Part shown: in pieces, positions 14,846-23,045 of the stretch
How the letters are laid out: every line of letters starts with the position of its first letter
Position numbering within the stretch: position 1 is the stretch's first letter
Origin: a bacterium
GTDB taxonomy: Bacteria; Caldisericota; Caldisericia; Cryosericales; Cryosericaceae
NCBI GenBank assembly: GCA_021373025.1
Contig: JAJFTL010000018.1
Span: forward strand, 1-54,593
DNA length: 54,593 nt
Direction of reading: 5' to 3'
The notes under the pieces: model-generated
The model's input: only the letters and a program-made list of their open reading frames with translations
Database searches by the model: none
What the model was told of the DNA's origin: nothing
Position numbers and translations under genes: made by a program

Positions 14846-16495
14846 ATGGACACGACTGCTGGTCAAGAGGAACCCTGGTGGAAGCGGGGTATCATTTATC
14901 ACTGCTATGTCCGCAGCTTCATGGATGGAAATGGCGATGGCATAGGTGACCTTCCCGGGCTGATCAGCAGATTGGACGCGCTGCGCGATGGTACGCCAAG
15001 GTCACTGGGCGTCGATGGATTGTGGCTCTCTCCAATCTACCCCTCCCCCAACCACGACTTCGGTTATGATATCAGCGATTATCGCGCCATCGACCCAGCG
15101 TATGGCACGCTGCATGATTTCGACCTCCTGGTGGCCGGTACATCACAGCGAGGCATCCACGTGATCATGGATCTCGTCGTCAACCACAGCTCGAGCGAAC
15201 ACCAGTGGTTCAGGCTGGCTCGCACGTCGCGTAGCAGTCCCTTCCACGACTATTATCTCTGGCATCCCGGGAAAAATGGCAAACCTCCCAACAATTGGGG
15301 TTCGACCTTTGGCGGTTCGGCCTGGGAGTGGAACGAGCAGACGCACGAGTTCTATCTGCACAGCTTCCTCAAGGAGCAGCCTGACCTGAATTGGCGTAAT
15401 CCCCGTGTTCGTCAGGAGGTTCACGATATCATGCGGTTCTGGATGGATCGGGGCGTCGACGGTTTCCGACTGGATGTCGCCAACTATTACGTCAAGGATG
15501 CACTGCTTCGGGATAACCCGCATGAGTTCATCATTGCCCAACCCATGCCCGGCAACCCTTCCAAAACACTTGTACTCCCGATGCTGCGCGAAGTGCCGCG
15601 GTATACCGTTGACCAGCCGGAGACCCATGTGGCCTTGCGAGAAATGCGCCACGTCCTTGATGAAAAGTCTGGGCGCATGATGGTGGGAGAAGTCACGCAA
15701 CGATCGTTGGATCAGGTGCTCTCATATTACGGTGGCGGCATCGACGAGCTGAATCTGGTGTTCAACTTCTTCTTCTTTGTTCGCCGTTTTCGCGCACAGA
15801 ACTTTCGGACCGTCATTCAACAGACCCTTGAACTGCTTTCTGCGGGAGCATGGCCAGCTTGGGTCCTCAGCAACCACGATGTCGTCCGCGCAGTGTCTCG
15901 GTACCACCTGAGCCCCGCGATGACCAAGAGCATGCTGGGACTGCTGTTGACCATCAAGGGGACGCCATTTCTCTACTATGGAGAGGAAATGGGGCTTCCC
16001 AACACGCGGATTCCCCGGAGATTCCTTCAGGATCCTGTGGGCAAGAAGTACTGGCCCCTTCCGGTTGGTCGTGACGGCGAACGCACGCCCATGCTGTGGG
16101 AGTCGTCGCCAGGCGGCGGCTTCACGACCGGGACGCCCTGGCTGCCCATCAACACATCTGCCGCCCCACCATACAGTGCTCAGTCAGCAGACCCTGCCTC
16201 GGTCCTGAACTTTACGAGACGACTCTCCTGGTTCAGGTCACACCATCCCGCGCTGAGTGCGGGTGACATGTCGTTCGTGGACAGTCCATCCGATGCCTGC
16301 CTGTGTTTCAAGCGTACCTCCCCCGCCGAATGCCTGACGATCACGATCAACCTCTGCCAACGAGCCACTGCACTGCTGCCAGACAGATCCTATTCCACTC
16401 AGACCCCGCTGTTCAGTACGGAGAACGACCCGTACCCAGATCATCTGGCTCCCTGGGAGGTCCGGATCGCCTCATCTGCATCAATGAATGGATGA
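14846..16495 (+). CDS. GH13 alpha-glucosidase / oligo-1,6-glucosidase-like
   Basis: The 549-residue cytoplasmic enzyme (no signal peptide) has all four GH13 regions: DLVVNHSS, GFRLDVANYY (nucleophile Asp), MVGEVT (acid/base Glu) and LSNHDVVR. An early YPSPNHDFGYDISDY segment and QPDLNWRNP are typical of alpha-glucosidases. The LSNHDVVR form of region IV is reminiscent of actinobacterial AglA-like enzymes (GH13_30). It hydrolyses alpha-glucosides such as maltose, isomaltose or sucrose, and sequence does not discriminate. Next to a glucosylglycerate-type synthase it could also act on that solute. The ribosome site is weak, so translation may depend on coupling. Confidence 0.9.
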   Translation: MDTTAGQEEPWWKRGIIYHCYVRSFMDGNGDGIGDLPGLISRLDALRDGTPRSLGVDGLWLSPIYPSPNHDFGYDISDYRAIDPAYGTLHDFDLLVAGTSQRGIHVIMDLVVNHSSSEHQWFRLARTSRSSPFHDYYLWHPGKNGKPPNNWGSTFGGSAWEWNEQTHEFYLHSFLKEQPDLNWRNPRVRQEVHDIMRFWMDRGVDGFRLDVANYYVKDALLRDNPHEFIIAQPMPGNPSKTLVLPMLREVPRYTVDQPETHVALREMRHVLDEKSGRMMVGEVTQRSLDQVLSYYGGGIDELNLVFNFFFFVRRFRAQNFRTVIQQTLELLSAGAWPAWVLSNHDVVRAVSRYHLSPAMTKSMLGLLLTIKGTPFLYYGEEMGLPNTRIPRRFLQDPVGKKYWPLPVGRDGERTPMLWESSPGGGFTTGTPWLPINTSAAPPYSAQSADPASVLNFTRRLSWFRSHHPALSAGDMSFVDSPSDACLCFKRTSPAECLTITINLCQRATALLPDRSYSTQTPLFSTENDPYPDHLAPWEVRIASSASMNG

Positions 16496-16636
16496 ACGCA
16501 CACGACTCCTCACCTACCTCCATGTTCTCCTGACGCGCAATGAAGCGCTGTTGAGGTTTCCCGGTAGTGGTAACATTGTCCTTCTGCATGGATTCACCGT
16601 CCCTGAAGGGCTTCGTGTGTACCCGCCATCGTGAAC

Positions 16637-16663
16637 TGTCACCTGCGTGACAAAACATGTCAC
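16637..16663. promoter_or_regulatory. Triple alternating half-sites, operator candidate
   Basis: TGTCAC (16637-16642), GTGACA (16647-16652) and TGTCAC (16658-16663) occur as alternating inverted half-sites with 4- and 5-base spacers. They end 14 bases upstream of a -35 hexamer. This is the kind of pattern expected for a sugar-responsive regulator. No regulator gene lies nearby. Confidence 0.45.
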
Positions 16664-16677
16664 ACTCGGGCCAGTCC

Positions 16678-16705
16678 TTGACAAAGGAACAGTGGCTACT
16701 ACAAC
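16678..16705 (+). promoter_or_regulatory. Predicted promoter of the GH4 operon
   Basis: TTGACA (16678-16683), a 16-base spacer and TACAAC (16700-16705). It lies in the 301-base gap between the GH13 and GH4 genes and separates the GH4-GPH-PIG-L-BadF unit from the upstream pair. The leader to the ATG at 16797 would be about 85 bases. Confidence 0.5.
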
Positions 16706-16796
16706 AGAAGTGGAGCCACTCACGGTCATATTCCGCCGCGTGAGACAGCTCGACAGAGCAGCACTGCGTCTTCGGTGCCTGACAGGGGAGGCGAGG

Positions 16797-18122
16797 ATGA
16801 AAATCAGTATTATTGGCGGGGGTGGAACCAGGGTCCCGATCCTCGTGGCCGCCCTGCTTGATCTCCAGGACCAGCTTCAACTCACTGAAATCGCGCTGGT
16901 TGACCCAGACAGTCAGCGTCTGGGCGCCATGGACAGCGTCATAGCTGCTATCATACAGGAGAAAGCCAGCTCGGTCAGCGTCTCTTATGCCACCACGTTC
17001 CGTGAATGCGTAGCAGGCGCTTCATTCGTGATCGCCGCCATCCGAGTGGGAGGAGACCACATGCGGACACTGGATGAGCGCATCCCACTTTCAATGGATG
17101 TCCTGGGCCAGGAGACGGTCGGGGCAGGCGGCTTTGCCTTGGCTGTCCGTACCATTCCCGTCGTCCTAGATATGCTGAACGAATTACGCGAGGCTGCGCC
17201 AGACGCCTGGTTCATCAATCTCACCAACCCATCCGGAATTATCACGCAGGCCATAGTCAGCCATGGAGGATTTCACAACGCCGTGGGCATCTGTGATGCG
17301 CCGGAATCCATCCGTCTCCTGTTGGCCTATCTCCTCAAGGTAAGACCGGATGATCTGGTGTTGGACTACTATGGCCTGAACCACTGTGGTTTTGTCAAGA
17401 GCGTTTATGCTCTTGGCCGTGATATCCTGCCCCAGATCCTCTCCATGATCGCCGACGTACCCGATTTCGAGAACATGACCCACTTTCCGCCCGGATTCGT
17501 CCAGCGCCTCGCCAAACTGCCAAACCCATATATCTGGTACTATGCGTTCAAGCGCGAATCGCTGGCAGCCATCAAGGCTGCCCATGAAACCCGCGGTGAG
17601 GAGGTCGAGCGCATCAATGCACAGCTGTTCGCAGACCTGGGCACAGCAGAGGACCCCATGGCGCTGTATCAGGACTATCTGGAGCAGCGGGAAGAGGGCC
17701 AGCTGCCAAAGCAGTATCGTGCTGCGATGAATATCAGAAACGGCGAAGGATACAGCGCAGTCGCCATGGACGTGCTGCTTGGCCTTGCTGGCAAGCAACC
17801 GTCCGTCCTTCCCGTCAATGTCATGAACCGCGGAGCAATTCCCAGCCTTGCCTTCGACGATGTTGTGGAGGTCCCTTCCCTGGTCACCGAGCGGCTCGTC
17901 CGTCCATTGGCAGTGGGGCCTATTGACAGAGACTCCCGGCTGCTGATCGAGCAGGTCAAGCTCTACGAGAGGTCACTCGTTGATGCTGTCGTCTACAGTG
18001 ACCTCGAGGCTCTCATCGAAGCTCTGGCCCTCAATCCCTTAGTGCCATCACCGACCGTTGCACGGCGCCTTGTCCTTGCGTTCAGAGAACAGGAGGCTCC
18101 ATATTTCGACAGGTTCAAGTAG
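16797..18122 (+). CDS. Glycoside hydrolase family 4 (NAD- and metal-dependent glycosidase)
   Basis: At 441 residues this is a full-length GH4 enzyme. The N-terminal GGGGTRVPI is the NAD-binding loop. NLTNPSG (Asn144), GICDAPE (metal ligand Cys166) and GLNHCG (metal ligand His196) are the family's catalytic and Mn-binding residues. GH4 uses transient oxidation at C3 and includes alpha-glucosidases, alpha-galactosidases, alpha-glucuronidases and 6-phospho-glycosidases. With a symporter rather than a PTS next door, a non-phosphorylated substrate is more likely at uptake. The start is the ATG behind GGGGAGGCGAGG; the frame reaches back to 16647 but that part overlaps the promoter. Confidence 0.92.
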   Translation: MKISIIGGGGTRVPILVAALLDLQDQLQLTEIALVDPDSQRLGAMDSVIAAIIQEKASSVSVSYATTFRECVAGASFVIAAIRVGGDHMRTLDERIPLSMDVLGQETVGAGGFALAVRTIPVVLDMLNELREAAPDAWFINLTNPSGIITQAIVSHGGFHNAVGICDAPESIRLLLAYLLKVRPDDLVLDYYGLNHCGFVKSVYALGRDILPQILSMIADVPDFENMTHFPPGFVQRLAKLPNPYIWYYAFKRESLAAIKAAHETRGEEVERINAQLFADLGTAEDPMALYQDYLEQREEGQLPKQYRAAMNIRNGEGYSAVAMDVLLGLAGKQPSVLPVNVMNRGAIPSLAFDDVVEVPSLVTERLVRPLAVGPIDRDSRLLIEQVKLYERSLVDAVVYSDLEALIEALALNPLVPSPTVARRLVLAFREQEAPYFDRFK

Positions 18123-18153
18123 ACGCATTCATTCGCACGTTTCTGGAGGAAGC

Positions 18154-19509
18154 ATGAACTTCTGGAGAAAACTTGCATACAGCGTTGGCTCAATGGGTGC
18201 TGGCCTGCCAGAGAATGCATTTACGACATGGGCACTGTACTTGTACGTGGACAAGCTTCACTTCCCTCAACAACTGTTCGCAACTGCCATGTTGATCTAC
18301 ACCATTTGGAACTGTATCAACGATCCTGTTTTTGGCTATTGGTCCGACCGAACGCATACCCGATGGGGCAGGCGCATCCCATACATCGTCCTAGGAACGC
18401 TGCCGCTGGCGCTTGCTTTCTACCTCATCTGGGTTCCACCCGCCGGCATCTCGACAACGGCGCTGTTCTGGTACTATCTCGCTGTCATCTTCGCCTATGA
18501 CGGGTTCTACACACTTGTCATCATTAACTGGACCTCTTTGTACCCCGAGACGTTCACGAGTACAAGCGACCGCAGTACCGTCAACGCATTGCGCCAAGCG
18601 ATTGGCATCCTTGGTGCCATGGCCGGTCTGGCAGCAACGCCCCTCATCGTGGCCAACTTGGGATGGAGAGGCATGGGCATTATCTTCGGCGCGATCACTG
18701 CCATCTCCATCTTCATATCGCTCCTGGGCTCGAAGGAAAATCTGCATGCCACTGGAGAGCCTCTTGCACTGGGCCCCGCCATCAGGAACACACTGGCCAA
18801 CAGGTCTTTCCTGACGTTTGTCATGTTCAATCTGGCCATGAACTCCGTCATCGTGCTGGTTCCCCAGGTCATCCCCTTCTTTGCCAAATATGTCCTGCGT
18901 ATCTCGGACACCCAGAGCAGCCTCATCATGGCACCCATCTTCATCGTCGCCATCATCACGCAGATCTTCTGGTCCAAGGCTGTCATCCACAAGGGCGTTC
19001 GAACGACGGCCATCATTGGCTGTATCCTGTTTGGCGTGTCGCTGCTCCCGCTGGGACTGGTTCACACAATGCCACAGGCCATCGCTGGATTCTCCGTCGT
19101 GGGTGTCGGTCTAGGAGCCCTGCTTCTGGTAGCAGACATCATGGTCGCTGACATCTGCGATGAAGACTACCTCAAAACGCACACCCGCCGTGAGGGGATG
19201 TACTATGGGGTCAACGCGCTGATCATTCGCATGGGCGTGGCGATCTCTGCAGCCATCATTTCCCTCGTCCAGACGATCACGCGCTACAAGCCTGTGGAGG
19301 ATCCTGCCCTGATGCCGCCTTCAGCAGTCATCGGATTCAGACTGCTGGTCAGTATCGTCCCAGCTGTGCTGATCGGCTTGGGGCTCATCTTCGTCCTCCT
19401 CTATCCCCTTCACGGCGCAAAGCTCGCTCAGGTCAAAGAGCAGTGCGCGCTGGCCGCCGACCCGTGCCATGCGTCGGTATCTTCCCAGGGCACGGCACCT
19501 GACATCTGA
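18154..19509 (+). CDS. GPH-family (glycoside-pentoside-hexuronide):cation symporter
   Basis: A 451-residue, 12-span MelB-like transporter. Near the N-terminus NCINDPVFGYWSDRTHTRWGRRIPYI... carries the family's conserved Asp residues in the second span and following loop. It brings glycosides in with Na+ or H+. The ATG follows GGAGGAAGC. Lying between the GH4 glycosidase and a PIG-L deacetylase it is the probable uptake route for their disaccharide substrate. Confidence 0.9.
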   Translation: MNFWRKLAYSVGSMGAGLPENAFTTWALYLYVDKLHFPQQLFATAMLIYTIWNCINDPVFGYWSDRTHTRWGRRIPYIVLGTLPLALAFYLIWVPPAGISTTALFWYYLAVIFAYDGFYTLVIINWTSLYPETFTSTSDRSTVNALRQAIGILGAMAGLAATPLIVANLGWRGMGIIFGAITAISIFISLLGSKENLHATGEPLALGPAIRNTLANRSFLTFVMFNLAMNSVIVLVPQVIPFFAKYVLRISDTQSSLIMAPIFIVAIITQIFWSKAVIHKGVRTTAIIGCILFGVSLLPLGLVHTMPQAIAGFSVVGVGLGALLLVADIMVADICDEDYLKTHTRREGMYYGVNALIIRMGVAISAAIISLVQTITRYKPVEDPALMPPSAVIGFRLLVSIVPAVLIGLGLIFVLLYPLHGAKLAQVKEQCALAADPCHASVSSQGTAPDI

Positions 19510-19524
19510 ATGGAGGTCATCACC

Positions 19525-20265
19525 ATGGACTGGCATGAGTTCATTCCAATTCCACCTATCGATTCAGCGCAAAGCTATGTCGTGTTCCAGCCACACTCCG
19601 ACGATGCCGTCTGGTTCGCCGGAGGTCTCCTACTCAAACTGGCAAGGGCTGGCAAACAGATTACGCTTGTCACGATGACCGATGGCTGCCTGGGAACAAC
19701 TGACCCCTCCATGCGTCCGGAGCAGCTGGTGGCACTCCGCAGGGACGAGGACCAGGAAGCCGGTGAGGCCCTGGGCATCACCAAGCACCTCTACCTGTCC
19801 TTTCATGATGGCCAACTGCCGCACTGCGGAGAAACCACCCAGGCCATGGTCCGCATCATCCGGCAGGAGCGTCCCGACGCCATCTTGGCACCCGATCCGT
19901 GGCTGCCCTACGAAGCCCATCAGGACCACCTCAACTGCGGCTGGTCAGCAGCAGAGAGCATGATCTACTGCAGCCTGCCACTGTATCTGCCTGAGTCCCC
20001 TCCACACGACGTCAGCTTCATCGCGTTCTACCTCACCAGCCGGCCAAACCAGTTTGTGGATATCACTGCAGAAAACGAGGCAAGGCTGGCAGCGCTCCGG
20101 CTCTTCAAGAGTCAGTTCACCCCTGAAACACTAGAAATGGCGACATACTATGTCAATCTCAAGGCATCCGAGCTGGGTGAAGCACACGGCATGCGGCTGG
20201 CAGAGGCCTTCAAGGTCTTGACCCCCCGGCACCTTCATACAAGCGTCGATTCGGAGTCCCTGTAG
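19525..20265 (+). CDS. PIG-L/LmbE family deacetylase
   Basis: A 246-residue zinc deacetylase of the family that removes N-acetyl groups from GlcNAc derivatives (GlcNAc-PI, mycothiol and bacillithiol precursors, diacetylchitobiose). The first motif reads QPHSDDAVWFAGG: zinc and base residues His24, Asp26 and Asp27 are kept, but the usual Glu of HPDDE is Ala28. The second motif is AHQDHLN. GGAGGT lies 7 bases before the ATG at 19525; an upstream ATG at 19510 overlaps that ribosome site and is less likely. Within this operon, deacetylation of an N-acetylhexosamine glycoside is the natural guess. Confidence 0.87.
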   Translation: MDWHEFIPIPPIDSAQSYVVFQPHSDDAVWFAGGLLLKLARAGKQITLVTMTDGCLGTTDPSMRPEQLVALRRDEDQEAGEALGITKHLYLSFHDGQLPHCGETTQAMVRIIRQERPDAILAPDPWLPYEAHQDHLNCGWSAAESMIYCSLPLYLPESPPHDVSFIAFYLTSRPNQFVDITAENEARLAALRLFKSQFTPETLEMATYYVNLKASELGEAHGMRLAEAFKVLTPRHLHTSVDSESL

Positions 20266-20266
20266 C

Positions 20267-21265
20267 ATGCCTGTCTCCTATTATCTTGGCATTGATGGCG
20301 GCACCACCAGAACGAAGGCAGTCGTCGGCGACAATGCCGGCCACATCCTTGGATCAGGGGACGGCGGCCCCTCCAACCACCAGATTGTCGGGGTTGAGGC
20401 TGCCATGGCGGCACTCACTGATGCTGTCCACGGCGCCCTGACCGCAGCGGGCCTTTCACTCGCATTCATTGAGCGAGCAGTGTTCGGGCTCTCTGGCATG
20501 GACCTGCCCATGCATCGCGAAGTGCTCGAAGCGGCACTGAAAACGGCTTTCCCCGGGGTCACCTTCGATCTGGTCAACGACACCTGGATCATGCTCACAG
20601 CTGGAGCAGCCGATGGCTGGGGCATTGCACTCGTCTGCGGAGGTGGTGCCAATGCCTGTGCTCGTAGTCCGGATGGGACTTGGGTCACACTGCGTGGACT
20701 TGGCTACGAGAGCGGCCTCCGAGGGGGAGGGCTGGACATGCTGCGCGACGTCCTGCACTATGCATTCCTCTCCCATGACGGAACTGGGCCGAAGACGATA
20801 TTGGAACAGGAGCTTCTGGAAGTGACAGGCACTCCCGACTACGACACGCTGCAACTGCGGCTGCTTGAGGAGCTTCAGGATATTGCGGGGCATGAGAATG
20901 TGCTGCAGGGTGCTCTTCGGCTTATACCGCTGGTATTTGATGGTGCGACCGCCGGCGACGAGGTCTGCAAGCACATTCTCCTGCTGCAGGCAGACTCGCT
21001 GGCCGAAGGAATAACAGGCCTTGTCCGCAAGATGCGCTTCGAGCACAAGCGCGTCGACGTCGTGCTGGGAGGATCGATCTTCGCCGGCCGCAATCCCCTG
21101 CTGACCGACCGTCTTACTCTTGCTGTCCATCAGCAGGCACCGGAAGCGTCGCTCCACCGCCCCTTGGTTGACCCCGTGCTCGGCGCATATATCATGGCTC
21201 TCGGCAACGCAGGGCATTATGTCGGCAAGAAGCTGCGGCTGGCAAGATTGTCAAGGATGAAGTAG
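20267..21265 (+). CDS. BadF/BadG/BcrA/BcrD-type ATPase, N-acetylglucosamine kinase-like
   Basis: The 332-residue protein has the ASKHA fold with phosphate loop LGIDGGTTRTKAVV (7-20), a second phosphate segment LVCGGGANACA and adenosine motif VLGGSIFAG. Single-subunit members of this size are usually N-acetylglucosamine or glucosamine kinases rather than reductase activators: no CxxC or iron-sulfur cysteines are visible. It follows PIG-L by one base. The last dozen residues, after DPVLGAYIMALG, are encoded by DNA that in another frame reads as a SufB/SufD C-terminus, so the gene's 3' end was probably rebuilt by recombination. Confidence 0.85.
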   Translation: MPVSYYLGIDGGTTRTKAVVGDNAGHILGSGDGGPSNHQIVGVEAAMAALTDAVHGALTAAGLSLAFIERAVFGLSGMDLPMHREVLEAALKTAFPGVTFDLVNDTWIMLTAGAADGWGIALVCGGGANACARSPDGTWVTLRGLGYESGLRGGGLDMLRDVLHYAFLSHDGTGPKTILEQELLEVTGTPDYDTLQLRLLEELQDIAGHENVLQGALRLIPLVFDGATAGDEVCKHILLLQADSLAEGITGLVRKMRFEHKRVDVVLGGSIFAGRNPLLTDRLTLAVHQQAPEASLHRPLVDPVLGAYIMALGNAGHYVGKKLRLARLSRMK

Positions 21266-21366
21266 AGTACCTGATGTTCAGGGGCATCACCGAGTCAGAT
21301 GCGGTGTCCCTCATCATCCGAGGCTTCATCGATCTAACTGTGCAAGGGCTTCGGCCGAACCTTTAG
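21229..21366 (+). pseudogene. Remnant of SufB/SufD C-terminus
   Basis: In the frame starting at 21229 the DNA reads EAAAGKIVKDEVEYL followed by MFRGITESDAVSLIIRGF and a stop at 21364. This matches the conserved SufB/SufD end, in which a Gly-Lys-Ile, Tyr-Leu-Met-x-Arg-Gly and Glu-x-x-Ala series precedes a Gly-Phe. The rest of the protein is absent. It overlaps the last 12 codons of the kinase gene in a different frame. Confidence 0.65.
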
Positions 21367-21446
21367 AAACTGGTAGATGTGGCCGTTGACGCCTTTATGA
21401 GGGATGTAGGTTCGAACACCCTGCGAAAAACCTGATATAATGAGAA

Positions 21447-21502
21447 ACGCCTCTGTCCTCAGGCTGTGCTGATTCGACCGCGTCAACCCTGGATCGAGGC
21501 GT
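21447..21502 (-). terminator. Possible terminator after tRNA-Gln
   Basis: ACGCCTC (21447-21453) and GAGGCGT (21496-21502) can pair as a 7-bp stem. On the minus strand the second arm is followed by TTTCTCATTATAT. This lies 20 bases past the tRNA 3' end. The 42-base loop makes it an unusual terminator. Confidence 0.35.
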
Positions 21503-21522
21503 CTGTTTCCTGCAGAAGAAGC

Positions 21523-21597
21523 TGGCTGAGGCGGCTGGAGTCGAACCAGCAATTCATGGCTCCAAAGGCCACTGTCCTACCATTAGACGACGCCCCA
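21523..21597 (-). tRNA. tRNA-Gln (anticodon TTG)
   Basis: On the minus strand a 75-base cloverleaf with encoded CCA can be drawn. The acceptor stem is TGGGGCG/CGCCTCA (one G-U pair) with discriminator G. The D-arm is GTC-TAATGGTAG-GAC and the T-arm holds GGTTCGACTCC. The anticodon arm is GTGGC-CTTTGGA-GCCAT, giving anticodon TTG, which reads CAA for glutamine. Confidence 0.95.
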
Positions 21598-21616
21598 ACA
21601 GACTGTTTGCTACAGC

Positions 21617-21645
21617 ATTTTAGTGCCGGTGCGACATGCTGTCAA
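21617..21645 (-). promoter_or_regulatory. tRNA-Gln promoter
   Basis: On the minus strand TTGACA (21645-21640), exactly 17 bases, then TAAAAT (21622-21617). The predicted start near 21610 is about 13 bases before the mature tRNA 5' end. This is the best -35/-10 pair in the window and sits across the 5' region of the divergent TraX-like gene. Confidence 0.85.
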
Positions 21646-21671
21646 GGCAAGGAAGGCGATTGAGCGCAACA

Positions 21672-22367
21672 ATGATGCCTGAAGAAAAGACACTATCTCC
21701 GGCAGATGGCCACCTGACGCTCGAGCAATCGAACGCTCTCAAGCTGGTTGCCATCGTCACTATGACCATCGACCACATAGGAGCGATCCTGCTTCCACAG
21801 GTAACCTGGCTCCGCATCATCGGACGCATCGCCTTTCCCATCTTCGCCTACCAGCTTGCTGCCGGATACATCCATACACACAACCTCTCGCATTATGTGC
21901 GGCGGCTGGCCATCTGGGGTCTGGTTGCGCAGCCTATCTACATGATTGCATTCGGGGTGAAGCCATGGACGCTCAACATCTTTGCTACTCTTCTGCTTGG
22001 CCTGCTGGCCATGTGGGGATGGGATCATCACCGATGGTGGGCCCTCGCACTTGCGCTGGGGCTCTCATCCGTACAACTCTGGCTGCCAGCAGTCGGTCCG
22101 GATTACGGCCTCTACGGCATGCTGCTCTGCCTGATCAGCTACCTCCTGTTTCAGCACAAGGATCAGCTTGCCATGGCGCATGCGCTCCTACACGTGGTGG
22201 CCGGCGTCCTGTTCTGGCCGGCTCAGATCTATGCGCTGGCAAGCATTCCATTCATTCTCTGGCCTCCCAGCTTGCGTCGTGGACGCATTCCAGGACTGAT
22301 CTTCTATGCGTACTACCCTTTACACCTGGGCATCATTGTCCTCGTCCGTTACCTGCTCGCACACTGA
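21672..22367 (+). CDS. TraX-family membrane protein
   Basis: A 231-residue protein with about seven to eight hydrophobic spans. It begins with the TraX signature ALKLVAIVTMTIDHIGA (about 22-38), and RIIGRIAFPIFAYQLAAGY and FYAYYPLHLGI near the C-terminus are also family features. TraX of F plasmid acetylates pilin; chromosomal members are putative membrane acyltransferases of unknown substrate. No conjugation gene is near. The ribosome site AAGGAAGG is 15 bases from this ATG, so an in-frame TTG at 21660 is an alternative start. Confidence 0.85.
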   Translation: MMPEEKTLSPADGHLTLEQSNALKLVAIVTMTIDHIGAILLPQVTWLRIIGRIAFPIFAYQLAAGYIHTHNLSHYVRRLAIWGLVAQPIYMIAFGVKPWTLNIFATLLLGLLAMWGWDHHRWWALALALGLSSVQLWLPAVGPDYGLYGMLLCLISYLLFQHKDQLAMAHALLHVVAGVLFWPAQIYALASIPFILWPPSLRRGRIPGLIFYAYYPLHLGIIVLVRYLLAH

Positions 22368-22423
22368 GAGAATTGTCCGGGCACCAGGCCGATCTATACT
22401 GACTGTACCACTTGGAGGAAACC

Positions 22424-23008
22424 ATGAACCGAAAACGCATGCGCACCTGGGTCATCGTGCTTGTCGTGCTCGCGCTAATTAGTGGCAGCATTGTCACGCT
22501 CGTCTCTGCCTTGCATGGAACGACCGTCGATACACCCATCACGGTTCTTCCCGGAGTGACACTCACTCCGGAGGACCTGAACGCCGTGGGCCTGGGAACG
22601 GCTGTCGATGTTCAGTATGCCGATAAGACCTTCCTCTTTTTTCCTGACGCTCAGGGCAAGGAGCTGGCCAGCGCAAAGAGTGGTTTGACCATTACGTTCA
22701 GGAATGGTTCAGTCACCTTTCTCGGTGGGCAGTTCTCGCAAGTAGGCGGCTCTGCTCTACGCGACCAGGCCTATGCCTCGTACAAGAACAAGGTCCAAGA
22801 CACAGGGCTCTCAGATGACAGGGGAGCAGCCGTCATTGGCGATGCCTCGGCGCGCTTTGCCGACCCCGCCGCCGCCGCCCTGATTGTGCGGAAAAACGAG
22901 ACCGTCTTCACACTCCTGTATACGCTGAACGCAGCTGCTGACACAGGCAGTCCCGAACCCATCGTTGCACTCGACGCCCTGGCCCGCCTGCTGGCCGAAC
23001 GGTTCTAG
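22424..23008 (+). CDS. Hypothetical membrane-anchored extracytoplasmic protein
   Basis: A 194-residue protein not recognised as a known family. Residues 1-5 are basic (MNRKRMR) and are followed by one hydrophobic segment to about residue 30, so it is either a signal anchor or cleaved. The rest is a soluble outer domain with strands typical of small all-beta or alpha/beta folds (VDVQYADKTFLFF, LTITFRNGSVTFLGGQFSQ). No cysteine pairs or catalytic motif is visible. GGAGG precedes the ATG by 5 bases and TATACT at 22395 is a likely -10, so it is probably transcribed alone. Confidence 0.75.
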   Translation: MNRKRMRTWVIVLVVLALISGSIVTLVSALHGTTVDTPITVLPGVTLTPEDLNAVGLGTAVDVQYADKTFLFFPDAQGKELASAKSGLTITFRNGSVTFLGGQFSQVGGSALRDQAYASYKNKVQDTGLSDDRGAAVIGDASARFADPAAAALIVRKNETVFTLLYTLNAAADTGSPEPIVALDALARLLAERF

Positions 23009-23045
23009 ACCTAGTCGAACGCATCTCGAGCAGAACGATTGGCTC

